DNA from: Fusobacterium sp.
GTDB taxonomy: Bacteria; Fusobacteriota; Fusobacteriia; Fusobacteriales; Fusobacteriaceae
Assembly (NCBI GenBank): GCA_020024915.1
Contig: JAHHSZ010000007.1
Location: forward strand, 1-33,332
Length of the DNA stretch: 33,332 nt
Reading direction: 5' to 3'
The notes below the pieces were generated by a model. That model saw only the letters and a program-made list of their open reading frames with translations. It did no database searches and had not been told where the DNA came from. A program made the translations under genes and the position numbers. Shown in pieces: positions 1-8,112 of this stretch (position 1 is its first letter; every line of letters starts with the position of its first letter).

Positions 1-12
1 AGAAAATAACTA

Positions 13-41
13 TTGACAAAACTAAAGAATGAGTTTATACT
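13..41 (+). promoter_or_regulatory. Sigma-70-type promoter of the riboflavin operon
   Basis: TTGACA (13-18) and TATACT (36-41) are separated by exactly 17 bases. Transcription would start near 48, about 23 bases before the FMN riboswitch, so the whole aptamer is in the leader. Confidence 0.8.
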
Positions 42-70
42 TGAGTTATAGAGATGAAAATAATATATAT

Positions 71-193
71 ATCTTCAGGGCAGGGTGAGTGTGAACAATT
101 CCCGACCGGTGGTGACAGTCCACGAGAGTATTTTACTCTGATTTGGTGAAATTCCAAAACCGACAGTATAGTCTGGATGGAAGAAGAAAAGAT
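71..193 (+). ncRNA. FMN riboswitch (RFN element)
   Basis: The stretch has the conserved RFN blocks: CAGGGTGAGTG near 81, CCCGACCGGTGGTGACAGTC near 101, GGTGAAATTCC near 145, and CCGACAGTATAGTCTGGATG near 160. The outer P1 helix pairs ATCTT (71-75) with AAGAT (189-193). It sits between a promoter and an intrinsic terminator and precedes four riboflavin synthesis genes. FMN binding should favour the terminator at 227 and shut the operon off, as in known RFN attenuators. Confidence 0.96.
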
Positions 194-226
194 AACTATG
201 CAGGAATCTTATACTTTTTTTATATT

Positions 227-255
227 GCCCAGAAAAAAATCTGGGCTTTTTATTT
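227..255 (+). terminator. Riboswitch-controlled intrinsic terminator
   Basis: A 7-bp stem GCCCAGA/TCTGGGC (227-233 with 240-246) has a six-A loop and is followed by TTTTTATTT. It lies between the FMN aptamer and ribH, so it is the likely expression platform for transcriptional attenuation. Confidence 0.88.
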
Positions 256-280
256 GTCCTGAGAAATCAAGGAGGAAAAA

Positions 281-742
281 ATGAAAGTATTACAAGGAAA
301 TTTTACAGGAAGAGGATTGAGAATAGGAATAGTTGCAGCAAGATTTAATGAATTTATAACTTCTAAACTTATTGGTGGGGCAGAGGATGCACTATTAAGA
401 CACGAGGTAGAGGCTGATAGTATTGAGTTAGCTTGGGTACCAGGAGCTTTTGAAATTCCACTTGTAGCAAAGAGAATGGCAGAATCAGGGAAATATGATG
501 CTATTATAACACTAGGAGCTGTTATAAAAGGATCAACACCACATTTTGATTATGTATGTGCAGAAGTATCAAAGGGAGTGGCAACAGTAAGTTTAAATAG
601 TAATATTCCAGTTATATTTGGTGTATTAACAACAAATAGTATAGAGGAAGCTATAGAGAGAGCTGGAACTAAGGCTGGAAATAAAGGTTTTGATGCAGCA
701 GTTACAGCTTTAGAAATGATAAACTTACTAAAGGGGATGTAA
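281..742 (+). CDS. ribH: 6,7-dimethyl-8-ribityllumazine synthase
   Basis: Condenses the pyrimidinedione from the RibD branch with 3,4-dihydroxy-2-butanone 4-phosphate to give ribityllumazine, the penultimate step of riboflavin synthesis, in the cytoplasm. The 153-residue length is normal for the family. Visible signatures are ARFNEFI (20-26), WVPGAFEIP (52-60), GAVIKGSTPHFDYV (79-92) with the catalytic histidine at 88, and the C-terminal alternating helices. The ATG has GGAGG eight bases upstream, just after the riboswitch terminator. It is the first gene of the operon and its stop lies two bases before ribD, so the genes are probably translated in tandem. Expression should be FMN-repressed. 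Confidence 0.97.
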   Translation: MKVLQGNFTGRGLRIGIVAARFNEFITSKLIGGAEDALLRHEVEADSIELAWVPGAFEIPLVAKRMAESGKYDAIITLGAVIKGSTPHFDYVCAEVSKGVATVSLNSNIPVIFGVLTTNSIEEAIERAGTKAGNKGFDAAVTALEMINLLKGM

Positions 743-744
743 TT

Positions 745-1821
745 ATGGAGAAAAAGTACATGGAGAGAGCATTAGAATTAGCTGCTCTTGGAGAAGGAGC
801 TGTTAATCCAAATCCCTTGGTTGGAGCTGTAGTTGTAAAAGATGGGAAGATAGTAGGAGAGGGTTATCATAAGAGGTATGGTGATTATCATGCAGAGGTA
901 TATGCCTTAAATGAAGCTGGAGATGAAGCTAGAGGTGCTGATATATATGTAACTCTTGAACCTTGTTCACACTATGGAAAGACCCCACCATGTGCTAAAA
1001 AAATAATAGAGATGGGAATCAAAAGATGTATAGTTGCATCTCTTGATCCCAATCCACTAGTTTCAGGAAGAGGGATAAAGATGCTTCAAGATGCTGGGAT
1101 AGAGGTAATTGTAGGTGTATTGAAAAAAGAAGCTAAAGAATTAAACAGAGTTTTTTTGAAATATATAAAGGAGAAAAAAGCCTTTCTATTTTTAAAGTGT
1201 GGAATAACTTTAGATGGAAAGATAGCTACAAGTGTTGGAAATTCAAAGTGGATTACAAATGAGTTGGCTAGAGAGAAGGTTCAACACTTAAGAAATAAAT
1301 ATATGGGAATAATGGTAGGGATAAACACAGTTCTAAAAGATGATCCTAGTCTTACAGCAAGGATAGAAAATGGAAGAAATCCATATAAAATAGTAGTTGA
1401 TCCAGAGTTAAGAATACCATTAGAGAGTAAAATTGTTAATTTTGAAGGAGAAAAGAGTATAATAATAACTTCAATTGATAAAAAAGAAGATATAAAAATA
1501 GAAAAGTTAATAGCTAAAGGTGTGAGAGTAGAGTTTTTAGATGGAAAAACTTTTAAGTTGGATAGTATTTTGAGAAGAGTAGGGAACCTAGGAATAGATG
1601 GTGTTCTATTAGAAGGAGGAAGCTACTTAATATCTCAAGCCTTCAGAGAGAATGAGATTGACGGAGGAGAGATTTTTATAGCTCCAAAAATATTGGGAGA
1701 CGAAAATTCAATTCCATTTATAAAAGGATTTTCAGTAGAAAATATAGAAGATGGTTTTCAGTTGGAAAATCTAAAGATTAATACATATGGAAATAATGTT
1801 TCAATGGAGTTTTACAAATAG
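745..1821 (+). CDS. ribD: Bifunctional diaminohydroxyphosphoribosylaminopyrimidine deaminase / 5-amino-6-(5-phosphoribosylamino)uracil reductase
   Basis: Catalyses the second and third steps of the GTP branch of riboflavin synthesis. The N-terminal deaminase domain (about 1-145) carries the zinc-site signature HAE at 49-51 and PCSHYGKTPPC with cysteines at 74 and 83. The C-terminal NADPH-dependent reductase domain (about 146-358) has KCGITLDGKIAT, GINTVLKDDPSLTAR and VLLEGGSYL. Full length at 358 residues. The ribosome site is the AAGGGG inside the end of ribH, so translation is probably coupled to ribH. The next gene, ribE, is in the same reading frame, separated from it only by one TAG stop and a 15-base spacer. 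Confidence 0.96.
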   Translation: MEKKYMERALELAALGEGAVNPNPLVGAVVVKDGKIVGEGYHKRYGDYHAEVYALNEAGDEARGADIYVTLEPCSHYGKTPPCAKKIIEMGIKRCIVASLDPNPLVSGRGIKMLQDAGIEVIVGVLKKEAKELNRVFLKYIKEKKAFLFLKCGITLDGKIATSVGNSKWITNELAREKVQHLRNKYMGIMVGINTVLKDDPSLTARIENGRNPYKIVVDPELRIPLESKIVNFEGEKSIIITSIDKKEDIKIEKLIAKGVRVEFLDGKTFKLDSILRRVGNLGIDGVLLEGGSYLISQAFRENEIDGGEIFIAPKILGDENSIPFIKGFSVENIEDGFQLENLKINTYGNNVSMEFYK

Positions 1822-1836
1822 GAAGGAGGAATTTCT

Positions 1837-2487
1837 ATTTTTACAGGTTTAGTAGAAGAGATGGGAGAAGTTCTTAGTGTAGAGAATGGAGAAAAATCTA
1901 TAAAATTAAAAATAAAGTGTAAAAAAGTTTTAGAAGGAGCTAAATTAGGAGATAGTATAGCTACTAATGGAACTTGTCTTACAGCCACAGAGTTAGGAAG
2001 TAACTATTTTACTGCAGATTGTATGTATGAGACAGTAAAAAAAACTAACTTAAAGAGATTGAAGGCTGGAGATAAAGTCAATTTAGAAAAATCAATAACA
2101 CTTTCTACTCCACTAGGTGGACATTTAGTAACAGGAGATGTGGATTGTGAAGGTAGAATAGTCTCTATAACTCCTGAAGGAATAGCTAAAATTTACGAAA
2201 TAGAGATGGAAAAAAAATATATGAAGTATGTGGTTGAAAAGGGAAGAGTAACTTTGGACGGAGCAAGTCTAACTGTAATGAGATTGGGAGAAAATAGCTT
2301 CGGAGTCTCACTTATACCTCATACTCAAGAGATGATAACTTTGGGAAGAAAAAAAGTAGGAGACTATATTAATATAGAAACTGATTTAATTGGAAAATAT
2401 ATAGAGAGACTGATGAAGTTTCAAGATGATACAAAGGACAATTCAAGAGGAATAACAATGGAGTTCCTTTTGAAGAATGGGTTTTAG
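1837..2487 (+). CDS. ribE: Riboflavin synthase, alpha subunit, apparent ATT start
   Basis: Dismutates two ribityllumazines to riboflavin. It has two tandem lumazine-binding barrels: the first with GDSIATNGTCLTAT, the second with VTLDGASLTVM and the SLIPHTQEM segment; 216 residues is typical. The near-invariant N-terminus FTGLVEEMGEV is encoded from 1840, but no ATG, GTG or TTG lies in frame between the upstream stop (1819-1821) and the ATG at 1861, which would delete that conserved N-terminus. The codon before FTGLVEE is ATT (1837-1839), seven bases after a perfect AGGAGG (1824-1829). I therefore place the start at ATT. A sequencing error in an ATG codon is the alternative. The stop is 14 bases before ribBA. 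Confidence 0.9.
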   Translation: MFTGLVEEMGEVLSVENGEKSIKLKIKCKKVLEGAKLGDSIATNGTCLTATELGSNYFTADCMYETVKKTNLKRLKAGDKVNLEKSITLSTPLGGHLVTGDVDCEGRIVSITPEGIAKIYEIEMEKKYMKYVVEKGRVTLDGASLTVMRLGENSFGVSLIPHTQEMITLGRKKVGDYINIETDLIGKYIERLMKFQDDTKDNSRGITMEFLLKNGF

Positions 2488-2501
2488 AGGAGTGAATTTA
2501 G

Positions 2502-3698
2502 ATGTTAAATAGAATAGAAGAGGCTCTTGAGGATTTAAGAGCAGGAAAGATAATAATAGTAGTAGATGATGAGAATAGAGAGAATGAGGGAGATTTTGTA
2601 TGTGCAGGAGAGTTTGCTACTCCTGAGAATATAAATCTTATGGCAACTGTAGGAAAAGGTTTGATATGTATGCCAATGACAGAGGAGTATGCAAAAAAAT
2701 TGGCTCTTCCTCCAATGTGCTATGAAAATACAGATAATCATTGTACAGCTTTTACTGTTTCAATAGATCACGTAAGCACAACTACAGGAATATCAGCTTA
2801 CGAGCGTTCAACAACAGTTTTAAAAGCTCTAGATGAAAATGTAAAGCCTTATGAATTTAGAAGACCAGGACATATGTTTCCATTAGTAGCTAGAAAAGGT
2901 GGAGTAATAGTAAGAAATGGTCATACAGAAGCAACTGTTGATCTTATGAGATTAGCTGGATTAAAGCAATTAGGACTTTGCTGTGAAATAATGAAAGAAG
3001 ATGGAACAATGGCTAGATTTGATGATTTACAAGAATTAGCTAAAGAGTTGGATATGAAGATGATCTCAATTGAAGATCTACAAAAATATATAAAGATGAA
3101 TGAGCAACTTGTAAAAGTTAGTGTGAGAGCAAAGATGCCTACAGGTTCGGGAGAGTTTGAAATAGTTGGATTTGATAATGAACTAGATCAAAAAGAGCAC
3201 ATTGCCTTAGTAAAAGGAGATGTTGCAGGAAAAGAGGATGTTTTAGTAAGACTACACTCTGAATGTTTTACTGGAGATATATTAGGATCTCTAAGATGTG
3301 ATTGTGGTTCACAGCTGAAAAGAGCAATGAAAAGAGTAAATGAAGAGGAAGAGGGAGTAGTACTTTATTTAAGACAGGAAGGAAGAGGAATAGGTTTATT
3401 GAATAAATTGAAAGCTTATACCCTTCAAGATCAAGGTGCAGATACTGTTGAAGCTAATGTGGCTTTAGGTTTTGCTCCAGATATGAGAGATTATGCTGTA
3501 GCTGTTCAAATGTTAAAAGCATTGGGAGTGAAATCAGTGAGAGTTTTAACAAATAATCCAGCAAAAATAGAGGCTTTAGAAGATTATGGAATGAAGGTAA
3601 CAGGAAGAGAAGCTATTGAAACAGGATTTAATGAAACTAATAAAAAATATATGAAAACTAAAAAAAATAAAATGAGACATATATTAACAGAAATTTAG
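2502..3698 (+). CDS. ribBA: Bifunctional 3,4-dihydroxy-2-butanone-4-phosphate synthase / GTP cyclohydrolase II
   Basis: Supplies both entry precursors of riboflavin. The N-terminal domain (about 1-200) makes dihydroxybutanone phosphate from ribulose 5-phosphate and shows DDENRENEGDF (22-32), RPGHMFPL and HTEATVDL. The C-terminal domain (about 205-398) opens GTP and shows the zinc cysteines in HSEC (C255) and RCDC (C266, C268), then YLRQEGRGIGL and VRVLTNNPAK. Full length at 398 residues. An AGAGGAG ribosome site overlaps the ribE stop. It is the last gene of the FMN-controlled operon; a terminator follows at 3836. Confidence 0.97.
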   Translation: MLNRIEEALEDLRAGKIIIVVDDENRENEGDFVCAGEFATPENINLMATVGKGLICMPMTEEYAKKLALPPMCYENTDNHCTAFTVSIDHVSTTTGISAYERSTTVLKALDENVKPYEFRRPGHMFPLVARKGGVIVRNGHTEATVDLMRLAGLKQLGLCCEIMKEDGTMARFDDLQELAKELDMKMISIEDLQKYIKMNEQLVKVSVRAKMPTGSGEFEIVGFDNELDQKEHIALVKGDVAGKEDVLVRLHSECFTGDILGSLRCDCGSQLKRAMKRVNEEEEGVVLYLRQEGRGIGLLNKLKAYTLQDQGADTVEANVALGFAPDMRDYAVAVQMLKALGVKSVRVLTNNPAKIEALEDYGMKVTGREAIETGFNETNKKYMKTKKNKMRHILTEI

Positions 3699-3835
3699 AA
3701 ATAATTTATTTCAATAACTGTAGGTACTATAAGTGTAACAAGGAACAGAATAATAACAAAACTTGTTCATTAAATTTGATATGCATAATTTTATAAGGAT
3801 TATTTTTTTATTTTAAATAGCTCCAAAAACAGATT

Positions 3836-3868
3836 AGCTAAAGAGATTTTTATTTCTTTAGCTTTTTT
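3836..3868 (+). terminator. Intrinsic terminator of the riboflavin operon
   Basis: A perfect 9-bp stem AGCTAAAGA/TCTTTAGCT (3836-3844 with 3855-3863) with a ten-base loop, followed by a T run. It lies about 140 bases after ribBA with no gene between. Confidence 0.8.
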
Positions 3869-3944
3869 ATTTAAAAAAAATAGGATAAAATTGATTTTTC
3901 TAAACTTTTACAAACATTTATAATCCTAAAAAGAACAAAATGAT

Positions 3945-3973
3945 TAATAAAAAATCTAATTTTTTTATTAGAT
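3945..3973. repeat. Overlapping AT-rich inverted repeats upstream of the GntR promoter
   Basis: TAATAAAAAA (3945-3954) pairs perfectly with TTTTTTATTA (3961-3970); alternatively ATCTAAT (3954-3960) pairs with ATTAGAT (3967-3973). The two helices share bases and are mutually exclusive. In such AT-rich DNA this may be chance. Confidence 0.35.
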
Positions 3974-4010
3974 ACAAGTTAACCAATATTTATGAAAAAA
4001 TCATTATTCT

Positions 4011-4021
4011 TGTATGATACA
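4011..4021. promoter_or_regulatory. Palindrome TGTATGATACA, candidate regulator site
   Basis: An 11-base perfect palindrome with a single central base, 25 bases upstream of the -35 box at 4046. Short dyads of this kind are typical of GntR/HutC operators, and the adjacent gene encodes such a regulator. Assignment is inference. Confidence 0.35.
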
Positions 4022-4045
4022 GGTTTAGAGTAGGAAAAATAAGCA

Positions 4046-4074
4046 TTGACAATAAAAAATCTAAAAGGTATACT
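4046..4074 (+). promoter_or_regulatory. Promoter of the GntR-to-GPH sugar cluster
   Basis: TTGACA (4046-4051), 17-base spacer, TATACT (4069-4074). Both boxes match the rib promoter exactly. The predicted start near 4081 falls at the edge of a 16-base palindrome, so the promoter can plausibly be blocked by a regulator. Confidence 0.8.
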
Positions 4075-4083
4075 TGTCATAAC

Positions 4084-4099
4084 AAAATGATATCATTTT
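4084..4099. promoter_or_regulatory. Perfect 16-base palindrome, probable operator of the GntR regulator
   Basis: AAAATGATATCATTTT is self-complementary over all 16 bases. It covers about +4 to +19 of the predicted transcript and lies 20 bases before the regulator's ATG, the usual place for an autoregulatory GntR/HutC operator. That the product binds here is inference. Confidence 0.6.
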
Positions 4100-4118
4100 A
4101 TTGACCATGGGAGAAAAG

Positions 4119-4841
4119 ATGTTTAAAATTGATAAGAAAAATGAAATACCTTTATATCAACAATTAGCTCAAAATATAAAAAAAGCAATTGAAGAACAAA
4201 AATGGAATGAGAATGATAAGATTCCAGCAGAGAGTGAATTTTGTAGACTTTGTGATCTAAGTCGTACAACTGTCAGACAGGCATTAGAGATTTTGGAAAA
4301 AGATGGATATATTTATAAATTAAAAGGAAAAGGTAGTTATGTTTCAACTTCTAAAATATATCAAAATCGTTCCAGTTTCAGTAAATTTTATGATGATATA
4401 AAAAGTCTTGGAAAAGTTCCAATTTCTAAAATATTGTCACTAAAAGTAAAAAAACCAAATAGTAATGTAAGAAAAAAAATGCAACTTTCTGAGGGAGAAC
4501 TAATTTGTCAGATAAAATGGGTAAGATACAGAAATAATGAAGCTTTAATTTTTGAAACAATAAATCTTAATTATAATTTAGTAAAAGGAATAGAAAAAGA
4601 AGATATTACTCAAAAAAAATTATATGATATTCTGACAGAAAATTTTGGAATAAAATTGACACATGGGAAAGATTTTTTTTATCCATGTAAATTAGATATA
4701 ATTGAAGCTAATAATTTAGGACTAAAAGAACATGATTTAGGAATGAAAGTAGAAAGAATAATATATCAAGGAAAAGATGTAATAGAATACACAACTTCTA
4801 CTGTAAGAGGAGATAGATTTATATATACTACAAATTTTTAA
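4119..4841 (+). CDS. GntR-family (HutC subfamily) transcriptional regulator
   Basis: A 240-residue repressor-like protein. Residues about 5-75 form the winged helix: IPLYQQLAQNIKK, then PAESEFCRLCDLSRTTVRQALEILE as the recognition region and KGKGSYV as the wing. Residues about 90-238 form a UTRA ligand-binding domain, the type that in relatives senses sugar phosphates or amino-sugar phosphates. I chose the ATG at 4119 because GGGAG lies five bases upstream and MFKIDKKNEIPLYQQL is the usual N-terminus; the ATG at 4107 and TTG at 4101 have no ribosome site. It is the first gene of a cluster of six same-strand genes with no terminator before 11937, and probably controls it from the palindrome at 4084. 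The effector may be a product of the cluster, such as the ROK kinase product. Confidence 0.9.
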   Translation: MFKIDKKNEIPLYQQLAQNIKKAIEEQKWNENDKIPAESEFCRLCDLSRTTVRQALEILEKDGYIYKLKGKGSYVSTSKIYQNRSSFSKFYDDIKSLGKVPISKILSLKVKKPNSNVRKKMQLSEGELICQIKWVRYRNNEALIFETINLNYNLVKGIEKEDITQKKLYDILTENFGIKLTHGKDFFYPCKLDIIEANNLGLKEHDLGMKVERIIYQGKDVIEYTTSTVRGDRFIYTTNF

Positions 4842-4874
4842 TAATAGATTAAAATAAATTTAGGGGGTAATAAA

Positions 4875-6566
4875 ATGATATTTATATCATTTGTTTTAAT
4901 TACAGCACTAATAGCTTTTATATCTTGGTTTAAAACTAAAGATGAAAAAAATAATGCAAAAGGATATTTTTTAGCTGGAAGAGGTCTTACAGCAACAGTA
5001 ATAGGATTTTCAATGGTTCTTACAAGTTTGTCAACTGAGCAACTTGTAGGAGTAAATGCTTCTTCTTATGTAAGTAATTTTTCAATCATTGCTTGGACAG
5101 TTCAATCAATAATTCCATTGTGTGTGTTAGCAATTTATTTACTACCAAGATATTTAAAAGGTGGCTTTACAACGATACCAGAGTTTTTTGAAGAAAGATA
5201 TGATAAACAGACAAGGGAGATAATGTCTGCATTATTTTTAATAGCTTATACTTTTATAATGATTCCAGGAGCATTGTATTCTGGAGCGATAGCTTTTACA
5301 AAAATATTTAATGTAGAAGCAATGTTTGGAGTAAGTTTTAATGTGGCATTATGGGGTGTTGTATGGTTAATAGGAATTATAGGTGGAATATATGCAATAT
5401 TTGGAGGATTAAAAGCAGTTGCAGTATCAGATACATTAAATGGTTTTGCTTTGATAATTGGTGGAGCTATGATACCTTTTTTCGCATTGAAATATCTTGG
5501 AGAGGGAAGTATAGTAAAGGGAATAGATATTGTAACAACTACTCATTTAGATAAACTTACAGCTTGGGGAGGAGTAACAGATCCAGTACCTTGGACAACG
5601 ATATTTACAGGTATTTTGATAGTTAACTTCTTCTATTGGACAACAAATCAAGCTATAATTCAAAGAGCATTAGCAGCTAAAAGTTTAGCAGAAGGACAAA
5701 AAGGGATACTATATGCTGGGGTATTTTTATTATTCTTACCATTCATGTTGAATGTACCTGGACTAATATCTTTTCATATTTTTGGTGATTCTCTTAAAAC
5801 AATAGACCTAGCTTATCCTGTATTAGTTTCAAAAGTACTACCTAAACCATTGTTAGGATTTTTTACAGCTTGTCTATTTGGAGCAATTTTAAGTACATTT
5901 AATTCGTTTATAAATAGTGCAGCAACACTTTTCTGTTATGATATTTATAAACCAGTGTTTAAAAAAGATATCTCAGATGAAGATTTAATTAAAATTGCTA
6001 AAATAGCTGGAACAATAATAGCAATAATTTCTATGATAATAGCTCCATTATTACAATATGGAACAGGAGGGTTATTTTTGTTACTAAAAAGATTTGCAGG
6101 ATTCTTCAATATTCCAATAGTAGCTTTAGTAACAGTTGGCTTCTTAAATAGGACAATCTCTGGAAAAGCAGCTAGAATAGTAGTATTCCTTCACATTATA
6201 TTGTACTATTCACTGGTATGGATTTTTAAAATACAGATTAATTTTACTCATGTAATGGGAGGATTATTTATATTTGATATAGTTGCAATGTATATTTTAG
6301 GAAATATTTTTAAAAGAAAGACTCCATATGTACAATCTGTGAAAAATAAATCTGATGTGGATTTGACATCTTGGAAATATGTAAGGGAATTTTCAGCATT
6401 TTTAATAATTGGATTGGTTTATCTATATACAGTGCTTTCTCCAATGGGATTAGCTGGAGGAAATAGATTAGGAAAAATAACAGTAGTATTTATTATTTTG
6501 ATGATAATTATATTATTTATTATAAATAAAATTAAAAAAAATGAAATAGTTAAAACCAGGAGGTAA
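4875..6566 (+). CDS. Sodium:solute symporter family transporter (SSS/SLC5, YidK-like)
   Basis: An inner-membrane protein of 563 residues with about 14 hydrophobic segments from residue 2 to 557, starting with an outward N-terminal helix as in SGLT-type carriers. Characteristic stretches are FLAGRGLTATVIGFSMVLT followed by SLSTEQLVG, the GGLKAVAVSDTLN loop, WTTNQAIIQRALAAKS, and FNSFINSAATLF. Relatives couple sodium entry to uptake of sugars or sugar acids. The gene follows the regulator by 33 bases with a GGGGG ribosome site, and lies seven bases before the sulfatase gene. The same transporter-sulfatase pairing is known from yidK-yidJ of Escherichia coli, so a sulfated sugar is a reasonable substrate; this is inference. 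Confidence 0.88.
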   Translation: MIFISFVLITALIAFISWFKTKDEKNNAKGYFLAGRGLTATVIGFSMVLTSLSTEQLVGVNASSYVSNFSIIAWTVQSIIPLCVLAIYLLPRYLKGGFTTIPEFFEERYDKQTREIMSALFLIAYTFIMIPGALYSGAIAFTKIFNVEAMFGVSFNVALWGVVWLIGIIGGIYAIFGGLKAVAVSDTLNGFALIIGGAMIPFFALKYLGEGSIVKGIDIVTTTHLDKLTAWGGVTDPVPWTTIFTGILIVNFFYWTTNQAIIQRALAAKSLAEGQKGILYAGVFLLFLPFMLNVPGLISFHIFGDSLKTIDLAYPVLVSKVLPKPLLGFFTACLFGAILSTFNSFINSAATLFCYDIYKPVFKKDISDEDLIKIAKIAGTIIAIISMIIAPLLQYGTGGLFLLLKRFAGFFNIPIVALVTVGFLNRTISGKAARIVVFLHIILYYSLVWIFKIQINFTHVMGGLFIFDIVAMYILGNIFKRKTPYVQSVKNKSDVDLTSWKYVREFSAFLIIGLVYLYTVLSPMGLAGGNRLGKITVVFIILMIIILFIINKIKKNEIVKTRR

Positions 6567-6572
6567 TTTTAA

Positions 6573-8024
6573 ATGACTAATATAGCATTTATACTATTAG
6601 ATCAGGTAAGAGTGGATATGTTAGGAACATATGGTCATAAGATAGTAAAAACTCCAAACATGGATGCAATAGCAGCTGATGGAGTAAAGTTTAATAATGC
6701 TTTTACACCAGCTTCAGTGTGTGGACCAGCAAGAACATCACTTTTTACTGGACAGATGCCAAGTAATCATGAACTTATGAGAAATAGTGAAAAAGGTGGA
6801 GAGGGAGACCCTAAATTAGAGAATCCTAATATTATAACTGAGATGGGAGATTATGCTAACTATTTAATTGGGAAGTGGCATGTTGGAAAAACTGTTCTAC
6901 CAAGAGATTTTGGATTTAGAGGACATAATTTTGATGGGTATGGATATCCTGGAAGTGGAATATATAAAAATATGATTTTTGCTCAAGGACCAAAACAGGA
7001 GCCAAGATACAAAGAATGGTTAGCAGAAAAGCAATTTGAAATACCAGAGGTTACAGATACATATTTTGGAGAAAATCCACATTTAAGAGTTCAAGAGTTA
7101 TGTGGATTGTTAAGTGGACCAAAAGAGGCTTCCTTACCATTTTTTGTTGTTGATGAAGCTAAAAAAGCGATATTAGAAGCTAAAAAAGAGAATAAACCAT
7201 TTTTTGTTTGGTTAAATTTTTGGGGACCACATACACCTTGTGTAATACCAGAACCTTATTACTCAATGTATAAAGCAGAAGATGTAATTTTGGATGAAAG
7301 TTTTTATAATCCATTAAGTGGAAAACCGTTGCATTACAAAGATATATCTAAAATGTGGGGAATGTGGAATGCACCAGAAGAAAGATGGAAGGAGGTAATC
7401 TCTAAATTTTGGGGATATATTACTCTTATTGATGATGCTATTGGGGAGTTTGTAAGGTTTTTAAAAGAAGAAGGATTATATGAGAGTTTATTTATGGCTA
7501 TAACTGCTGACCATGGAGATGCTATGGGGGCTCATAGAATGATAGAAAAGGGAGAGTTTATGTTTGATACAACATATAAAATACCCATGTTAGTAAAGGA
7601 TCCATTGTCAGATAGAAGAGGAGAGGAGGATAATAATTTTATATATCTTCATGATTTAACTCCCACTTGTAATGAAGTAGCAGGAAAGAAAGTTTCAGAT
7701 TTTTTTGATGGAGAGTCAATGTTGCCAATTTTAAGAGAAAGAAAAAATAATAAGAGAAAAGGTATACTAGGACAACTAGCTGGGCATTTTGTTGCCTTTG
7801 AACAAAGAATGTGGAGAAGAAACGACTATAAACTTGTTTTTAATGCAACAGATGTTGGAGAGTTGTATGATTTAAAAAATGATCCTCAAGAACTACATAA
7901 TCTATTTTATGATAAAAAGTATACTATTATTAAAAAAGAGATGTTAGAAGAACTTCATGCTGAAATGGTTAAAATAAAAGATCCATTGGAGAACTGGTTA
8001 TATAGAATTATTTATGAAATATAA
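6573..8024 (+). CDS. Type I sulfatase (S1 family, YidJ-like), cytoplasmic
   Basis: A formylglycine-dependent sulfate ester hydrolase of 483 residues. The maturation motif CGPAR starts at Cys50, which must be oxidised to formylglycine by an anaerobic (radical SAM) maturase not found in this window. Metal and active-site candidates are LLDQVRVD (Asp10), GKWHVGK (Lys101, His103), GPHTP (His220) and TADHGDAMGAHRMIEKG (Asp313, His314, His321, Lys326). There is no signal peptide, so it acts on an imported substrate. Flanked by the symporter and a sugar kinase and near a GH88 gene, it probably removes sulfate from a mono- or disaccharide, perhaps of glycosaminoglycan origin. The exact sulfate position cannot be told from sequence alone. 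Confidence 0.9.
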   Translation: MTNIAFILLDQVRVDMLGTYGHKIVKTPNMDAIAADGVKFNNAFTPASVCGPARTSLFTGQMPSNHELMRNSEKGGEGDPKLENPNIITEMGDYANYLIGKWHVGKTVLPRDFGFRGHNFDGYGYPGSGIYKNMIFAQGPKQEPRYKEWLAEKQFEIPEVTDTYFGENPHLRVQELCGLLSGPKEASLPFFVVDEAKKAILEAKKENKPFFVWLNFWGPHTPCVIPEPYYSMYKAEDVILDESFYNPLSGKPLHYKDISKMWGMWNAPEERWKEVISKFWGYITLIDDAIGEFVRFLKEEGLYESLFMAITADHGDAMGAHRMIEKGEFMFDTTYKIPMLVKDPLSDRRGEEDNNFIYLHDLTPTCNEVAGKKVSDFFDGESMLPILRERKNNKRKGILGQLAGHFVAFEQRMWRRNDYKLVFNATDVGELYDLKNDPQELHNLFYDKKYTIIKKEMLEELHAEMVKIKDPLENWLYRIIYEI

Positions 8025-8056
8025 TTAAAATATAAAACTAAAAATATAATCATTTG

Positions 8057-8112
8057 AAAGGAGGAGTATGGTATTTTATACCATGCAAGAAAAAAGATGG
8101 CTTATTATGTAG
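8057..8112 (+). promoter_or_regulatory. Translation-start region of the ROK kinase: strong ribosome site, hairpin and overlapping mini-ORF
   Basis: AAAGGAGGAG (8057-8066) is followed by a 7-bp inverted repeat ATGGTAT/ATACCAT (8068-8074 with 8078-8084, loop TTT), and only then, 32 bases after the ribosome site, by the kinase ATG at 8097. The hairpin arms contain ATG codons at 8068 and 8083 that open a 14-codon frame ending at TAG 8110-8112, inside the kinase gene. An in-frame ATT (8073) stands eight bases after the ribosome site. The arrangement could act by hairpin-shortened spacing, by translational coupling, or as a regulator site on DNA. Confidence 0.5.

Larger units (their letters stand above)
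3699..4118. other. Gene-free region between ribBA and the GntR gene
   Basis: About 420 bases, very AT-rich. I see no credible small gene in it. It holds the rib operon terminator (3836-3868), an AT-only inverted repeat (3945-3973), a short palindrome (4011-4021), a strong promoter (4046-4074) and a 16-base perfect palindrome (4084-4099). The stretch 3699-3835 contains nothing I can assign. Confidence 0.7.

Noticed and set aside
1861..2487. ribE starting at ATG 1861
   Set aside because: Would remove the conserved FTGLVEE N-terminus, and the strong ribosome site is 31 bases away.
5351..5554. Small plus-strand frame within the symporter gene
   Set aside because: Out of frame with the symporter, Trp/Cys/Asn-rich unlikely protein, no ribosome site.
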